From contig NZ_VSEY01000061.1 in NCBI RefSeq assembly GCF_008086045.1, positions 1 to 60,281 on the forward strand: a stretch of DNA of 60,281 nucleotides, in the 5' to 3' direction. Numbering within the stretch: the stretch's first letter is position 1; each line of letters begins with the position of its first letter. The notes beneath the pieces were generated by a model that had not been told where the DNA came from, did no database searches, and saw nothing but the letters and a program-made list of their open reading frames with translations. The stretch comes from Nonomuraea sp. PA05 (GTDB lineage Bacteria > Actinomycetota > Actinomycetes > Streptosporangiales > Streptosporangiaceae). Of the stretch, positions 49,691 to 58,068 are shown one piece after another. Position numbers and translations under genes: made by a program.

Positions 49691-50881
49691 GTGCGCGCTT
49701 CCCGTCTCGTCTCCATCCTCCTGCTGCTGCAGACGCGCGGCCGGATGACCGCGCAGGAGCTCGCGGAGCGGCTGGAAGTCTCGGTACGCACGATCTACCG
49801 CGACGTCGAGTCCCTGCACGGCGCCGGCATCCCGCTCTACGGCGACGCGGGCCCGAAGGGCGGCTACCAGCTCCTCGACGGCTACCGCACCCGGCTGACC
49901 GGGCTGACGGCGGACGAGGCGGAGTCCCTGTTCCTGGCGGGCCTGCCCGGCCCGGCGGCCGAGCTGGGGCTGGGCACCGTGGTGGCGGCGGCGCAGCTCA
50001 AGCTGATGGCCGCCCTCCCGGTCGAGCTGCGCGACCGCGCGGGCCGCATCCAGGAACGGTTCCTGCTCGACGCGCCCACCTGGTACCGCGATCCCGATCC
50101 GACGACCTACCTGGCCGCCGTGGCCGACGCCGTGTGGAACGAGCGGCGCATCCAGATCAGGTACCGGCGGTGGAAGGAGCCGCAGGAGGTGGAGCGGCGG
50201 CTGGAGCCGTACGGGCTGGTCGTCAAGGCGGGGCGGTGGTACCTCGTGGCCGGGGCTGGGCGCGACGTGCGCACGTACCGCGTCTCGCAGATCCTCGACC
50301 TGCAGCCGCTCGCGGAGAGGTTCGTCCGGCCGGAGGGCTTCGACCTGGGGGGCTACTGGGCGGGGCACCTGGCGGAGTTCGAGGCCAGGCTGCGATGGGG
50401 CGAGGCCGTGGTGCGGCTGTCGCCGCGCGGCGTGGAGCGGCTGGCCGACCTCATGACGCCCGGGGTGGTGGCGGCGGCCAGGCAGAGCGCGCAGCCGCCC
50501 GACGAGGGGGGGTGGACGCGGGTCACGGTGCCGATCGAGTCGATCGAGCACGCCGTCGGGGAGTTCCTCAGGCTGGGCACGGACGCGGAGGTGCTGGCGC
50601 CCGCCGCGCTGCGCGAGCGGCTGGCGGAGACGGCGGACGAACTGGCCCGCCGCTACCGCCGCGCGAACGACCCGGACCGCCCTTCCCACCACCGCGCGGA
50701 CGACCTGAACCCCCCTTCCCACCGCGCGGACGACCTGAACCCCCCTTCCCACCGCGCGGACGACGTGGACTCCGATCCTCCCCGAGCCGATGACCTGGAC
50801 CGCCACTCTCACCAGACCGACGACCTGGACCGCCGCTCCCAGGCGGGACCACCCACGATTTATGGGGATATTTCGGGATAA
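49691..50881 (+). CDS. WYL-domain (YafY-type) regulator with repetitive C-terminal tail
   Basis: A 396-residue regulator. The winged helix (about 1-60) has MTAQELAERLEVSVRTIYRD; the WYL domain (about 145-215) has PYGLVVKAGRWYLVAGAG and RTYRVSQI; a WCX-like part runs to about 325. Unlike its relative at 29848, it continues for about 65 residues of His/Arg/Asp/Pro repeats encoded by 30-bp tandem DNA repeats. The GTG at 49691 follows the operator directly; there is no ribosome-binding site, so the mRNA may be leaderless. Confidence 0.85.
   Translation: MRASRLVSILLLLQTRGRMTAQELAERLEVSVRTIYRDVESLHGAGIPLYGDAGPKGGYQLLDGYRTRLTGLTADEAESLFLAGLPGPAAELGLGTVVAAAQLKLMAALPVELRDRAGRIQERFLLDAPTWYRDPDPTTYLAAVADAVWNERRIQIRYRRWKEPQEVERRLEPYGLVVKAGRWYLVAGAGRDVRTYRVSQILDLQPLAERFVRPEGFDLGGYWAGHLAEFEARLRWGEAVVRLSPRGVERLADLMTPGVVAAARQSAQPPDEGGWTRVTVPIESIEHAVGEFLRLGTDAEVLAPAALRERLAETADELARRYRRANDPDRPSHHRADDLNPPSHRADDLNPPSHRADDVDSDPPRADDLDRHSHQTDDLDRRSQAGPPTIYGDISG
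50691..50770 (+). repeat. 30-bp tandem repeat in the WYL regulator tail
   Basis: Two exact copies of a 30-bp unit beginning ACCGCGCGGACGACCTGAAC (50691-50720, 50721-50750) and a third that diverges after 14 bases. Each unit is ten codons, encoding HRADDLNPPS-type decapeptides, so copy changes keep frame. Confidence 0.85.
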
Positions 50882-50911
50882 GACTCCCCTCGCCCCCAGG
50901 ATGCGCGCGCC

Positions 50912-51829
50912 ATGGACCTCCACGAGCGCCTGCTGGTCCAGGTCAGCGTCCGAGACGTCTACGACGCGGCGACGCTGGCCGGGCACCCCGGCTCCGGCCT
51001 GGTCTTCACCGGCCAGGCCGGCCACGACGCGGTCCGCATGGTCCGCCGCGCCGGCTACGACGGGCCGCTGCTCGCCGACCGCCGCCGCTACGCCGGGTCC
51101 GCCCGGGTGCGCGGCACGGCGCGGCTGTCGGCCGACTGGATCGCGGATCAGGTGGAGGCGGGCGCGACGGCCCCGCTCACCGATTCCGGATATATCGGCG
51201 AAGGGGACCACGAAGCCCTGCACACCATCCTCGAACAGGCCCTCCAATGGGATGGCGCCGTCGCCGTCCTGCCCGTGCACGCGCGCTGGGTGATCGGCGA
51301 TCGCGGCACGCTGCTCCGCACGGTCGCCGACTACGGCTCACCGGTGGCGCTGGTCGTCGAGGACGGGCCGCCGTACCCGCCGATCCCGCTGCCGCTGCTG
51401 TCGGCCGGGGTCGCCGCGCTGGGGGCGCTGGCGTACGGGGCCTCGTGGGCCGCGATCGGCGTACGCGAGGTGCTGCGGCACCTCTATCCCGAGCCGCACG
51501 AGGTGCGGGGCGGGTGGCGGCGCGGTGGGGCGCGCAGCGCGTTCGTGGTGGAGCGGCTGGAGTTCGTGCCGGTCGAGCGGCTGCGGGAGGGGACGTGCGG
51601 CTGCTCCACCTGCCACGGACGTCCGCTGCGACACCTGGCGGAGGCGGAGGAGTTGCACGTGAACACGCACAACACGAAGGCGCTGCACGCGCTGCACAAC
51701 CGCCTGCTCCGGGCCACGCACCGGGAACGGTGGTGGCAGTCCCTGACGGAGGCGTTCGCCAGGCCCTCACCCTCACAGAAGGACGAGCCACCCACGCGCC
51801 CGTCCCGAAGCAGAGAGCCCCGCGAATAG
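50912..51829 (+). CDS. tRNA-guanine transglycosylase-like zinc protein
   Basis: A 305-residue protein with no clear named family. The C-terminal CGCSTCHGRP (Cys229, Cys231, Cys234) followed by HLAEAEELHVNTHN resembles the CxCxxC...H zinc site and the helix after it in tRNA-guanine transglycosylases. The N-terminal part could be a reduced barrel (GLVFTGQAGHDAVRMV, ALVVEDGPPYP). TGT enzymes exchange guanine for a deazaguanine in tRNA, or in DNA for DpdA. It is smaller than TGT (about 375). It starts 30 bp after the WYL regulator stop and is probably in its operon. Function is inferred weakly from the zinc motif. Confidence 0.6.
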   Translation: MDLHERLLVQVSVRDVYDAATLAGHPGSGLVFTGQAGHDAVRMVRRAGYDGPLLADRRRYAGSARVRGTARLSADWIADQVEAGATAPLTDSGYIGEGDHEALHTILEQALQWDGAVAVLPVHARWVIGDRGTLLRTVADYGSPVALVVEDGPPYPPIPLPLLSAGVAALGALAYGASWAAIGVREVLRHLYPEPHEVRGGWRRGGARSAFVVERLEFVPVERLREGTCGCSTCHGRPLRHLAEAEELHVNTHNTKALHALHNRLLRATHRERWWQSLTEAFARPSPSQKDEPPTRPSRSREPRE

Positions 51830-51890
51830 GCGCGCCCCTCGCAAAGCCATAGGCACCCCCGGAGCCAAGTGCGGCGCGCAGTTCCTGAGC

Positions 51891-52310
51891 TCAGAACCCC
51901 CGCAGAGACACGAGCCGCACCCGCATCGCGATCGGATAGTCCTGCTCGAAGTTCTCCACACCCCAGCCCGCGATCCGATCCCGATATTTCCCGATATACC
52001 CAGGCACCCCACCCGCCAGCAGATGCCCTTCGAGAATCTCCGCCTCCCCCTTGAACACCACCACGTCCCCACCACCCCCATCGGTGTTGAAGTGCAGCGA
52101 CACCTGCGGCCCCCGGCGCAGATGGGCGAGCCGCCGCGCGTTGGCCCGGTTGTAGATCAGCAGACTGTCCCCGCCCTCCCACAGGAACCACACGGGGTTG
52201 GGCTGCGGCGTGCCGTCGGCGCCGACGGTGGTCAGCCAGATCACCCGCTCCTCCACCAGCCGCTCACGCACCCGCTCACCGAACGCGCTGTCGGGAATCA
52301 CTCCGGTCAT
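51891..52310 (-). CDS. PPOX-class F420-dependent oxidoreductase
   Basis: A 139-residue split-barrel protein of the pyridoxamine 5'-phosphate oxidase-like fold: VIWLTTVGADGTPQPNPVWFLWEGG at the N-terminus, LLIYNRANARRLAHLRRGPQVSLHF and a C-terminal YPIAMRVRLVSLRGF. This form is that of the mycobacterial F420-binding reductases (TIGR03667-type). Substrate unknown. The ATG at 52310 has GGAGGGG just upstream. It is divergent from the subtilase gene with 161 bp between. Confidence 0.87.
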   Translation of the reverse strand: MTGVIPDSAFGERVRERLVEERVIWLTTVGADGTPQPNPVWFLWEGGDSLLIYNRANARRLAHLRRGPQVSLHFNTDGGGGDVVVFKGEAEILEGHLLAGGVPGYIGKYRDRIAGWGVENFEQDYPIAMRVRLVSLRGF

Positions 52311-52423
52311 CACCCCTCCGATCGCCGATCGCACCCCGTACCCGCTTCCCCCCTGATCAGCGATCAACCCGGCTCCGGCGATTAGCTTGATCATGTTCCG
52401 GAAATAAGCCCATTCGGAAGAAT

Positions 52424-52437
52424 TGGGAGCGCTCCCG
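52424..52437. promoter_or_regulatory. CebR/CelR-like operator upstream of the subtilase gene
   Basis: TGGGAGCGCTCCCG: a 12-bp perfect palindrome matching 13 of 14 positions of the cellulose-utilisation box TGGGAGCGCTCCCA known from Streptomyces CebR and Thermobifida CelR. It is 35 bp upstream of the subtilase start and about 115 bp from the divergent PPOX gene. No cellulase or ceb gene is in view. Confidence 0.6.
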
Positions 52438-52471
52438 AAATAGGCGTTCCTCCCGACCGAAAGGGCCCCTG

Positions 52472-55400
52472 GTGACCTCTTTACCCTCACGGCTGGCCAC
52501 GGCCTTATCCGGCCTGACGCTCGTCCTCACGGCCACCGCCGTCACCCCGCCACCGACGCAGGCGGCCCCACCCCCGGAACCGGCGGCCGAGACCCAGCCG
52601 CAGGCCACCGCCCTCACCCTCATCACGGGCGACATCGTCGAGTACACCCCCAGCAAGAAGAACGGCGAAATCCCCTCCATCGCCGTGAAACCGGCACCCA
52701 GGCCGGACGGGGCCGAGGTCACGTTCGCCACGCTGCCCAGCCAGGACGGCGGCTACCTGGTCATGCCGTCCGACGCCGCCGGCCTGGTCGCGGCGGGCAC
52801 GCTCGACGAGGAGCTCTTCGACGTCGAAACCCTGGCCCGCGACCAGCGCACCACCGCCATCCCCCTCCTCGTCACCGGCTCGGGAGCGGCCAGGGCGGCC
52901 AAGCCGCTGCCCGCCGCCGAGAACGTGCGCGCGCTCCCCAGCGTCAACGGCGCCGCGATGACCGTTCCCGCGGGTCAGGCGGGAACGTTCTGGGCGGGGC
53001 TGCGTACCGACGAGAGCATGAACAGCCGGTCGGCGAGCGGCACCGGCAAGATCTGGCTGGACCGCAAGACGCGCGTGTCCCTTGACCAGAGCGTGCCGCT
53101 CATCGGCGCGCCCACCGGCTGGGAGCGCGGGTTCGACGGTAAGGGCGTCAAGGTCGCCGTGCTCGACACCGGCATCGACGTCAACCACCCCGACTTCACC
53201 GGCCGCATCCTCGCCACCCAGAACTTCACCACCGCCGCCGGCATCGCCGACAAGAAGGGGCACGGCACGCACGTCGCCGCCACGCTCGCCGGCGCGGGCG
53301 GCACCTACAAGGGCGTCGCCCCGGCGGCGTCACTGCTGGTCGGCAAGGTGCTCGACGACAGCGGCAACGGCGACTGGTCCTGGGCCATCGCGGGCATGGA
53401 GTGGGCCGCCGAGCAGGGCGCCGACGTGGTGAACATGAGCCTCGGCACCTGCTGCGGCAACGGCACCGACCCGATGAGCCAGGCGCTGAACGAGCTGACC
53501 AGGAAGCACGGGACGCTGTTCGTGACCGCGGCGGGCAACGAGTACGACCCGCTCACCGTCAGCGTCCCCGCGGCGGCGGACGAGGCGCTGGCCGTCGGCG
53601 CCGTGGACAAGGTGACGGGCACGGAACTGGCCGGCTTCTCCAGCCGCGGCCCGCGCCTGGACGACGCCGCCGTCAAGCCGAACCTCGTCGCCCCCGGCGT
53701 CGACATCGTGGCCGCCCGCTCGGCCGAGTCGTCGCTGCCCGGCGTCCCCGGCGACGACCTGCACACGACGTTCAGCGGCACATCGATGGCGACGCCGCAC
53801 GTGGCGGGGGCCGCGGCGATCCTGGCGCAGCAGCATCCGGAGTGGCGGGCGTCCGAGCTGCGTGACGCGCTCACCTCGACCGCCGTCCGCAACGACGCGC
53901 ACACCTGGTTCGAGCAGGGCAGCGGGCGCGTGGACGTGGCCCGCGCGGTCACCCAGACGCTCTTCGCCACCTCCTCCGTCGACTTCCGCGTGCTGGCCGA
54001 GGACCCGGCGACCCGCCAGGTCACCTACCGCAACACCGGCGCAGCCCCCGTCACCCTGGACGTCTCCCTCACCACGCGCGGCTGGAGCGGCAGCCCCGCC
54101 CCCTCCGACGCGATCGAGCTCGGGACGCGAACCGTCACCGTCCCCGCGAACGGCACCGCCACCGTGGACCTCACCGTGGATCCGTCGGCCGGGGCGGTGG
54201 GCGCGTACGGCGGCTGGGTGACGGCCACCGCCGGCGAGACCCGCGTGGTGACGCCGTTCAGCTACTACACCGGTCCGGCCGCGCACCGGCTCGGCGTGCA
54301 GCTGGTCAACTCGTACGGGACCAAGGAGTTCTTCCCCGGCTACCAGTCCGAGCCCATCGTGTACGCGATCCCGCTCAAGCGCGGCAACAGCCCCGAGGAC
54401 CCGTTCAACCCGTACGGCTACTACTACCTGCGCACCGACTGGGCGGGCACCGGCGAGTTCCTCCTGCCCGCCGGCGACTACGAGGTCATCGGCATCCTCC
54501 CGGAGAACCGCCTGGCCAACCGCAACAGCTGGGTCATCAAGACCGTCACCCTGGGCGGGGACGAGACGGTCACCCTGGACGCCCGCGACACCGTCCGGCT
54601 CAGACCCGGCCTCCCCGTGCCGGCGGACGGCGGCGGGAGTGCCTACTACGTGCGCACGTTCGACGATCGCACGCAGCCGGTCTCGATCTACGGAGGCGCG
54701 GTCGGCGGCGGACACGACGTGTATGTCACACCGGTCTCCTCCGTGAAGGCGGGCAAGGTCCGCCTGTCCCAGCAGTGGAACCTGGAGCCTCCGGTCCTGT
54801 CGTCCGTCACGGCCGGTGACCTGCGGCTGCGTCCTGCGTACGACATGGAGTCCATGCGGAAGCTCACCGAGACCACCACGCTGCCCCTCGTGTCGGTGGG
54901 CCGGGGGCGGGCGGAGGACTTCCAGAACGCAGACGTCAAGGGCAAGCTCGTCCTGGCCGGGATCCCGGTCGAGGGCGCCGACCGGCCGTACGTGACGGCC
55001 GCCGTCGCCATGGACGACGCGGCGCTGCACGCGTACCTGGGCGGCGCCGCGGGCATCGTCTCCTACTTCGACGTGGACGGCGGCCTGGCCCGCGTGCCCG
55101 CCGGCGGCTCCCACCGCCTCGGCCTGACCGCCGCCGAGGGCCGCGCCCTCAGCGCCGCCCTCGCCCGGGGGCCGCTCTCCATCCGCCTGGAGCCGTACAC
55201 GGGGCCCGAGGTGGTCTACCACCTGCGCTTCGACACCCGCGGCAAGGTCCCTTCCCGCCCCACCCGGGTGGACCTGAAGGACCTCGTCCGGGTCAACGCC
55301 GCCTACCACGCGGACACCGCCGCCCAGAGCGGCTGGGAATACGGCGAAAGCACCACCGGCGAGGAGCCCGGCCGCCTCACCTACGGCGGCCCGGTCACCA

Positions 55401-56260
55401 TGCCCGCCACCCGCACCGAGTACTACGGCCCGGCCTCCGACGACGTGCTGTGGTCCCGCACGATCTCGAACAACGGCCTGGACCTGCACTCCGCCGACCG
55501 CTTCACCCGCCGCGACCGGCGGGTCTCCGAGGAGTGGTTCAAGGCCCCGCTGGTGCCGGGCGCCGCCGACGTGCCGTCCGGTCATCCGGTGGACCTGCCG
55601 TGCACCCTGTGCCGGGACGGGGACCGCTTCGTACCGGCTGAAGGCTGGCGCGACTCCGACCCGCGCCACTACAGCGACCTGGGCGTGGGCAGATCCACCC
55701 CGCGCCTGTTCGTCGCCGACCAGGAGCTGCCCGTCAAGGGCCGCTACCCCCGTTCGTTCGTGGTTCCGGACGGGACGGCACCGTACCGGCTGGAGACGGT
55801 CGACGTCAGCGGCCGCCCCCTCTCGCCCAAGGTGACCACGACCGCCTCCTTCACCTCCACACCGCCGTCCCGGACCCTGCCTCGCGGCTACACCTGCACG
55901 TTCGGGACGACCTGCGCGTTCCAGCCGGCCATCCAGATCACGTACGACCTCCCGCTCGACCTCCTCAACCGGGCGGCGGCCGGCCGCCCCTTCACCTTCG
56001 AGCTCCAGGCCGGACCCCACTCGGAGGTGCGGCGGGCTTCTGACGTGAAGCGGGTGCGGGTGGAGTACTCGGTCAACGACGGAGGCGCCTGGCACGCGGC
56101 CTCCCGCGTGGTGAAGCGTGGCGACGGCCGGTTCCGGGTGGACATGAGCCATCCGGCGCTCGCGCAGACCAGCGGGTACGTGTCGCTGCGGGTCACCGCC
56201 TGGGACGGGGCCGGCGGATCGACCACCCAGACCATCGACCGGGCGTACGGCCTGCGCTGA
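52472..56260 (+). CDS. Large secreted subtilisin-family (S8) protease
   Basis: A 1262-residue secreted protease. A signal peptide ends near residue 31 (PPPTQAA). A propeptide-like region (to about 205) contains LITGDIVEY. The S8 catalytic domain (about 215-475) has Asp232 in VLDTGID, His264 in HGTHVA, VVNMSLG and AAGNE, and Ser438 in SGTSMATPHVAGA. About 780 residues of beta-rich C-terminal domains follow, including RTVTVPANGTATVDLTVDPS and possibly a PA-like insert (LVLAGIPVEGA). The GTG at 52472 has AAAGGG upstream. A CebR-like box suggests control by plant-polymer sugars. Confidence 0.92.
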   Translation: MTSLPSRLATALSGLTLVLTATAVTPPPTQAAPPPEPAAETQPQATALTLITGDIVEYTPSKKNGEIPSIAVKPAPRPDGAEVTFATLPSQDGGYLVMPSDAAGLVAAGTLDEELFDVETLARDQRTTAIPLLVTGSGAARAAKPLPAAENVRALPSVNGAAMTVPAGQAGTFWAGLRTDESMNSRSASGTGKIWLDRKTRVSLDQSVPLIGAPTGWERGFDGKGVKVAVLDTGIDVNHPDFTGRILATQNFTTAAGIADKKGHGTHVAATLAGAGGTYKGVAPAASLLVGKVLDDSGNGDWSWAIAGMEWAAEQGADVVNMSLGTCCGNGTDPMSQALNELTRKHGTLFVTAAGNEYDPLTVSVPAAADEALAVGAVDKVTGTELAGFSSRGPRLDDAAVKPNLVAPGVDIVAARSAESSLPGVPGDDLHTTFSGTSMATPHVAGAAAILAQQHPEWRASELRDALTSTAVRNDAHTWFEQGSGRVDVARAVTQTLFATSSVDFRVLAEDPATRQVTYRNTGAAPVTLDVSLTTRGWSGSPAPSDAIELGTRTVTVPANGTATVDLTVDPSAGAVGAYGGWVTATAGETRVVTPFSYYTGPAAHRLGVQLVNSYGTKEFFPGYQSEPIVYAIPLKRGNSPEDPFNPYGYYYLRTDWAGTGEFLLPAGDYEVIGILPENRLANRNSWVIKTVTLGGDETVTLDARDTVRLRPGLPVPADGGGSAYYVRTFDDRTQPVSIYGGAVGGGHDVYVTPVSSVKAGKVRLSQQWNLEPPVLSSVTAGDLRLRPAYDMESMRKLTETTTLPLVSVGRGRAEDFQNADVKGKLVLAGIPVEGADRPYVTAAVAMDDAALHAYLGGAAGIVSYFDVDGGLARVPAGGSHRLGLTAAEGRALSAALARGPLSIRLEPYTGPEVVYHLRFDTRGKVPSRPTRVDLKDLVRVNAAYHADTAAQSGWEYGESTTGEEPGRLTYGGPVTMPATRTEYYGPASDDVLWSRTISNNGLDLHSADRFTRRDRRVSEEWFKAPLVPGAADVPSGHPVDLPCTLCRDGDRFVPAEGWRDSDPRHYSDLGVGRSTPRLFVADQELPVKGRYPRSFVVPDGTAPYRLETVDVSGRPLSPKVTTTASFTSTPPSRTLPRGYTCTFGTTCAFQPAIQITYDLPLDLLNRAAAGRPFTFELQAGPHSEVRRASDVKRVRVEYSVNDGGAWHAASRVVKRGDGRFRVDMSHPALAQTSGYVSLRVTAWDGAGGSTTQTIDRAYGLR

Positions 56261-56276
56261 CCACCTGAATCAACGA

Positions 56277-56312
56277 GGGCCGAGAGGGCATCTGTGCCCC
56301 CTCGGCCCCTTT
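56277..56312 (+). terminator. Intrinsic terminator after the subtilase gene
   Basis: A 14-bp stem with one mismatch (GGGCCGAGAGGGCA against TGCCCCCTCGGCCC), TCTG loop, followed by CTTTT. It begins 17 bp after the stop codon. Confidence 0.85.
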
Positions 56313-56459
56313 TGCGACGCGCCCCAGCCCTCCGTCCACAGGACAGCCCAGGCAGCCCCGCCCCTATCCACAGAACCCCATTCGGCGCCTCGCCACCCCA
56401 CCCCCGCAGAGCATCCTCAAACCCACATCACACCGCCACCACCCTGAAGGAGTCAGAGG

Positions 56460-56561
56460 ATGCCCGGAGGCCCGCCCACACTCGGTTTCAGCCTGATCGT
56501 TTACGCCACGGTCGGCCTGGTGACCCTGATCGCCGTCAAGCTCAAGAGGCGACGCCGATGA
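56460..56561 (+). CDS. 33-residue single-pass membrane peptide coupled to a glycosyltransferase
   Basis: A 34-codon frame with a good ribosome-binding site (AAGGAG about 9 nt before the ATG). It encodes MPGGPPTLGF, then a hydrophobic segment SLIVYATVGLVTLIAV and a basic end KLKRRRR. The positive end predicts an N-out, C-in topology. Its TGA overlaps the ATG of the GT2 glycosyltransferase (ATGA), a standard coupling arrangement. This suggests a small subunit or stabiliser of that enzyme. It is the only start in the unit with a strong Shine-Dalgarno. No homologue recognised. Confidence 0.7.
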   Translation: MPGGPPTLGFSLIVYATVGLVTLIAVKLKRRRR

Positions 56562-57967
56562 CCCCCCTGCCCACCCCCCCCCCCCCGCCCCCCGTCCCCC
56601 CGCCCCTCACGCCATCCCCCGCGCCATCCGCCACGCCATCTCCCGTGCCCTCCGTCACCCCGACCTTCACGCCATCTCCCGCGCCATCCGTCACCTCGAC
56701 CCTCATGCCATCTCCCGCGCCATCCGCCACGCCGACCCTCATGCCATCCGCTACGCCGCCGCTCACTCTGCCGCCCACACGGCCCAGCCCCACACCAGTT
56801 GCTGCCTTCCTACCGGCACCCGCATCGGCCACGTCCCTGCCCGCCCCGGCCCCCGCGCCCCTACCTCCACCGATGCCCCCGATGCCGCACCAGCCACCCA
56901 CACCGTCACCATCAACACACCTCACCGTCACCGTGATCATCCCGGCCCACAACGAGGAGCTCGGCCTCCCCGCCACCCTCCGCTCCATAAAGTCCCAATC
57001 CATCCCCCCAGACAAGATCATCGTCATAGACGACGCCTCAACCGACCACACCGGCGCCATAGCCACCTCCTACGGCGTCACAGTCCTCCGCCCACCCCAC
57101 AACCTGGGCAGCAAGGCCAAAGCCCAGAACCACGCCCTCCCTCACTGCGACACAGACCTGATCCTCGCGGTGGACGCCGACACAGTCCTCGCCCCCGACT
57201 ACATCGAGCACCTCAAACCCGCCTTCGAAGACCCGACCGTCCAGGTGGCCTCCGGCAACGTCCAGACCCGCTTCACCCGCACCCCTTGGGAACGCGGCAG
57301 ATCAACCGAGTACCTCTTCGGCTTCCACTGGCACCGCCCGATCCAGCAACTGACCAACAGCCCCATGGTCTGCTCCGGCTGCTGCTCCATGTTCAGACGC
57401 ACAGCCCTCACCGAATCCGGTGGCTTCCCCGAACGCACCATCGTCGAGGACATGGACTTCACCTGGAGCCAGCAACTCGCAGGCCGCCGAGCGGTCTACG
57501 TCTCCGACGCCGTCGCCTGGGCCGCCGACCCCGAGACCCTCACGTACCTCCGCAAGCAGGTATGGCGCTGGATGGCGGGCTTCATGCAGAACGTCCGCCT
57601 CCACCTCCCCCGCCTGCTCACCCGCAAGCCCATGCTCGCCACCTGGATCATCGTCGCCCTCCTGGAGATCCTGGTGGCCCCACTCTGGTGGGCAACCCCC
57701 CTACTCCTCACAACGACCTTCCACGAGCCGATCCCGCACACACTGGCCTGGTGGACGGCCGGCGAGCTCCTCCTGACCATCCCCGCCCTCCTCTACGCAG
57801 CCAGACGCCGCCGCCTCCCCGTCACCCAGGTGCTCCTCAACCTCCCCTTCGTCTACCTGAACAAGGCCGTCAACCTCTACTACGCCTGGAAGGCCCTCCT
57901 GGTGGAGCTGATCCTGGTCCCCCTCCACCTCTCCCAAGGCCTGGTGATCTACGAAAAGGGCCGCTGA
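56558..57967 (+). CDS. Family 2 glycosyltransferase with proline-rich N-terminus
   Basis: A 469-residue membrane glycosyltransferase. Residues 1-125 are Pro/Ser/Thr repeats. The GT2 domain (about 128-340) has VIIPAHNEELGLPATL, Asp158 region IDDAST, VDADT (Asp206, Asp208), VEDMD (Glu297-Asp298) and QVWRW (334-338), the D,D,D,QxxRW set of processive synthases such as those of poly-GlcNAc or hyaluronan. About three to four helices follow. A run of 13 C at 56574-56586 falls at codons 6-10. It includes several ATA Ile codons, unusual in this genome. The product is unknown. The frame is open upstream, but that stretch holds a terminator and the micropeptide gene. Confidence 0.85.
   Translation: MTPLPTPPPPPPVPPPLTPSPAPSATPSPVPSVTPTFTPSPAPSVTSTLMPSPAPSATPTLMPSATPPLTLPPTRPSPTPVAAFLPAPASATSLPAPAPAPLPPPMPPMPHQPPTPSPSTHLTVTVIIPAHNEELGLPATLRSIKSQSIPPDKIIVIDDASTDHTGAIATSYGVTVLRPPHNLGSKAKAQNHALPHCDTDLILAVDADTVLAPDYIEHLKPAFEDPTVQVASGNVQTRFTRTPWERGRSTEYLFGFHWHRPIQQLTNSPMVCSGCCSMFRRTALTESGGFPERTIVEDMDFTWSQQLAGRRAVYVSDAVAWAADPETLTYLRKQVWRWMAGFMQNVRLHLPRLLTRKPMLATWIIVALLEILVAPLWWATPLLLTTTFHEPIPHTLAWWTAGELLLTIPALLYAARRRRLPVTQVLLNLPFVYLNKAVNLYYAWKALLVELILVPLHLSQGLVIYEKGR
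56612..56757 (+). repeat. Degenerate tandem repeat in the glycosyltransferase N-terminus
   Basis: Imperfect units based on CCATCTCCCGCGCCATCCG, about 33-36 bp long, encode the PSPAPSATPTLM-type peptide repeats. The array lies between the C13 run and the catalytic domain. Confidence 0.65.
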
Positions 57968-58068
57968 CTAGCAACTCTAAGCATCTATCCAGTCACTCTA
58001 AGTAGTCATAGGATGTGTTGCCGATGACCCGATAACCCCAACCCAACCCGGAAGGGACGTGCTCCAAC

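Noticed and set aside
50912..51829. A DpdA-type DNA deazaguanine modification or defence system
   Set aside because: No queuosine-precursor genes, helicase, nuclease or other Dpd components are nearby; only the zinc motif is shared.
56331..56372. Two DnaA-box-like sequences (CCGTCCACA, CTATCCACA)
   Set aside because: Only two imperfect boxes, no dnaA/dnaN genes nearby and no AT-rich region; chance matches are likely, so no origin is called.
56294..56557. A longer N-terminus for the GT2 glycosyltransferase
   Set aside because: The extra stretch begins inside the subtilase terminator, crosses the micropeptide gene and lacks a ribosome-binding site.
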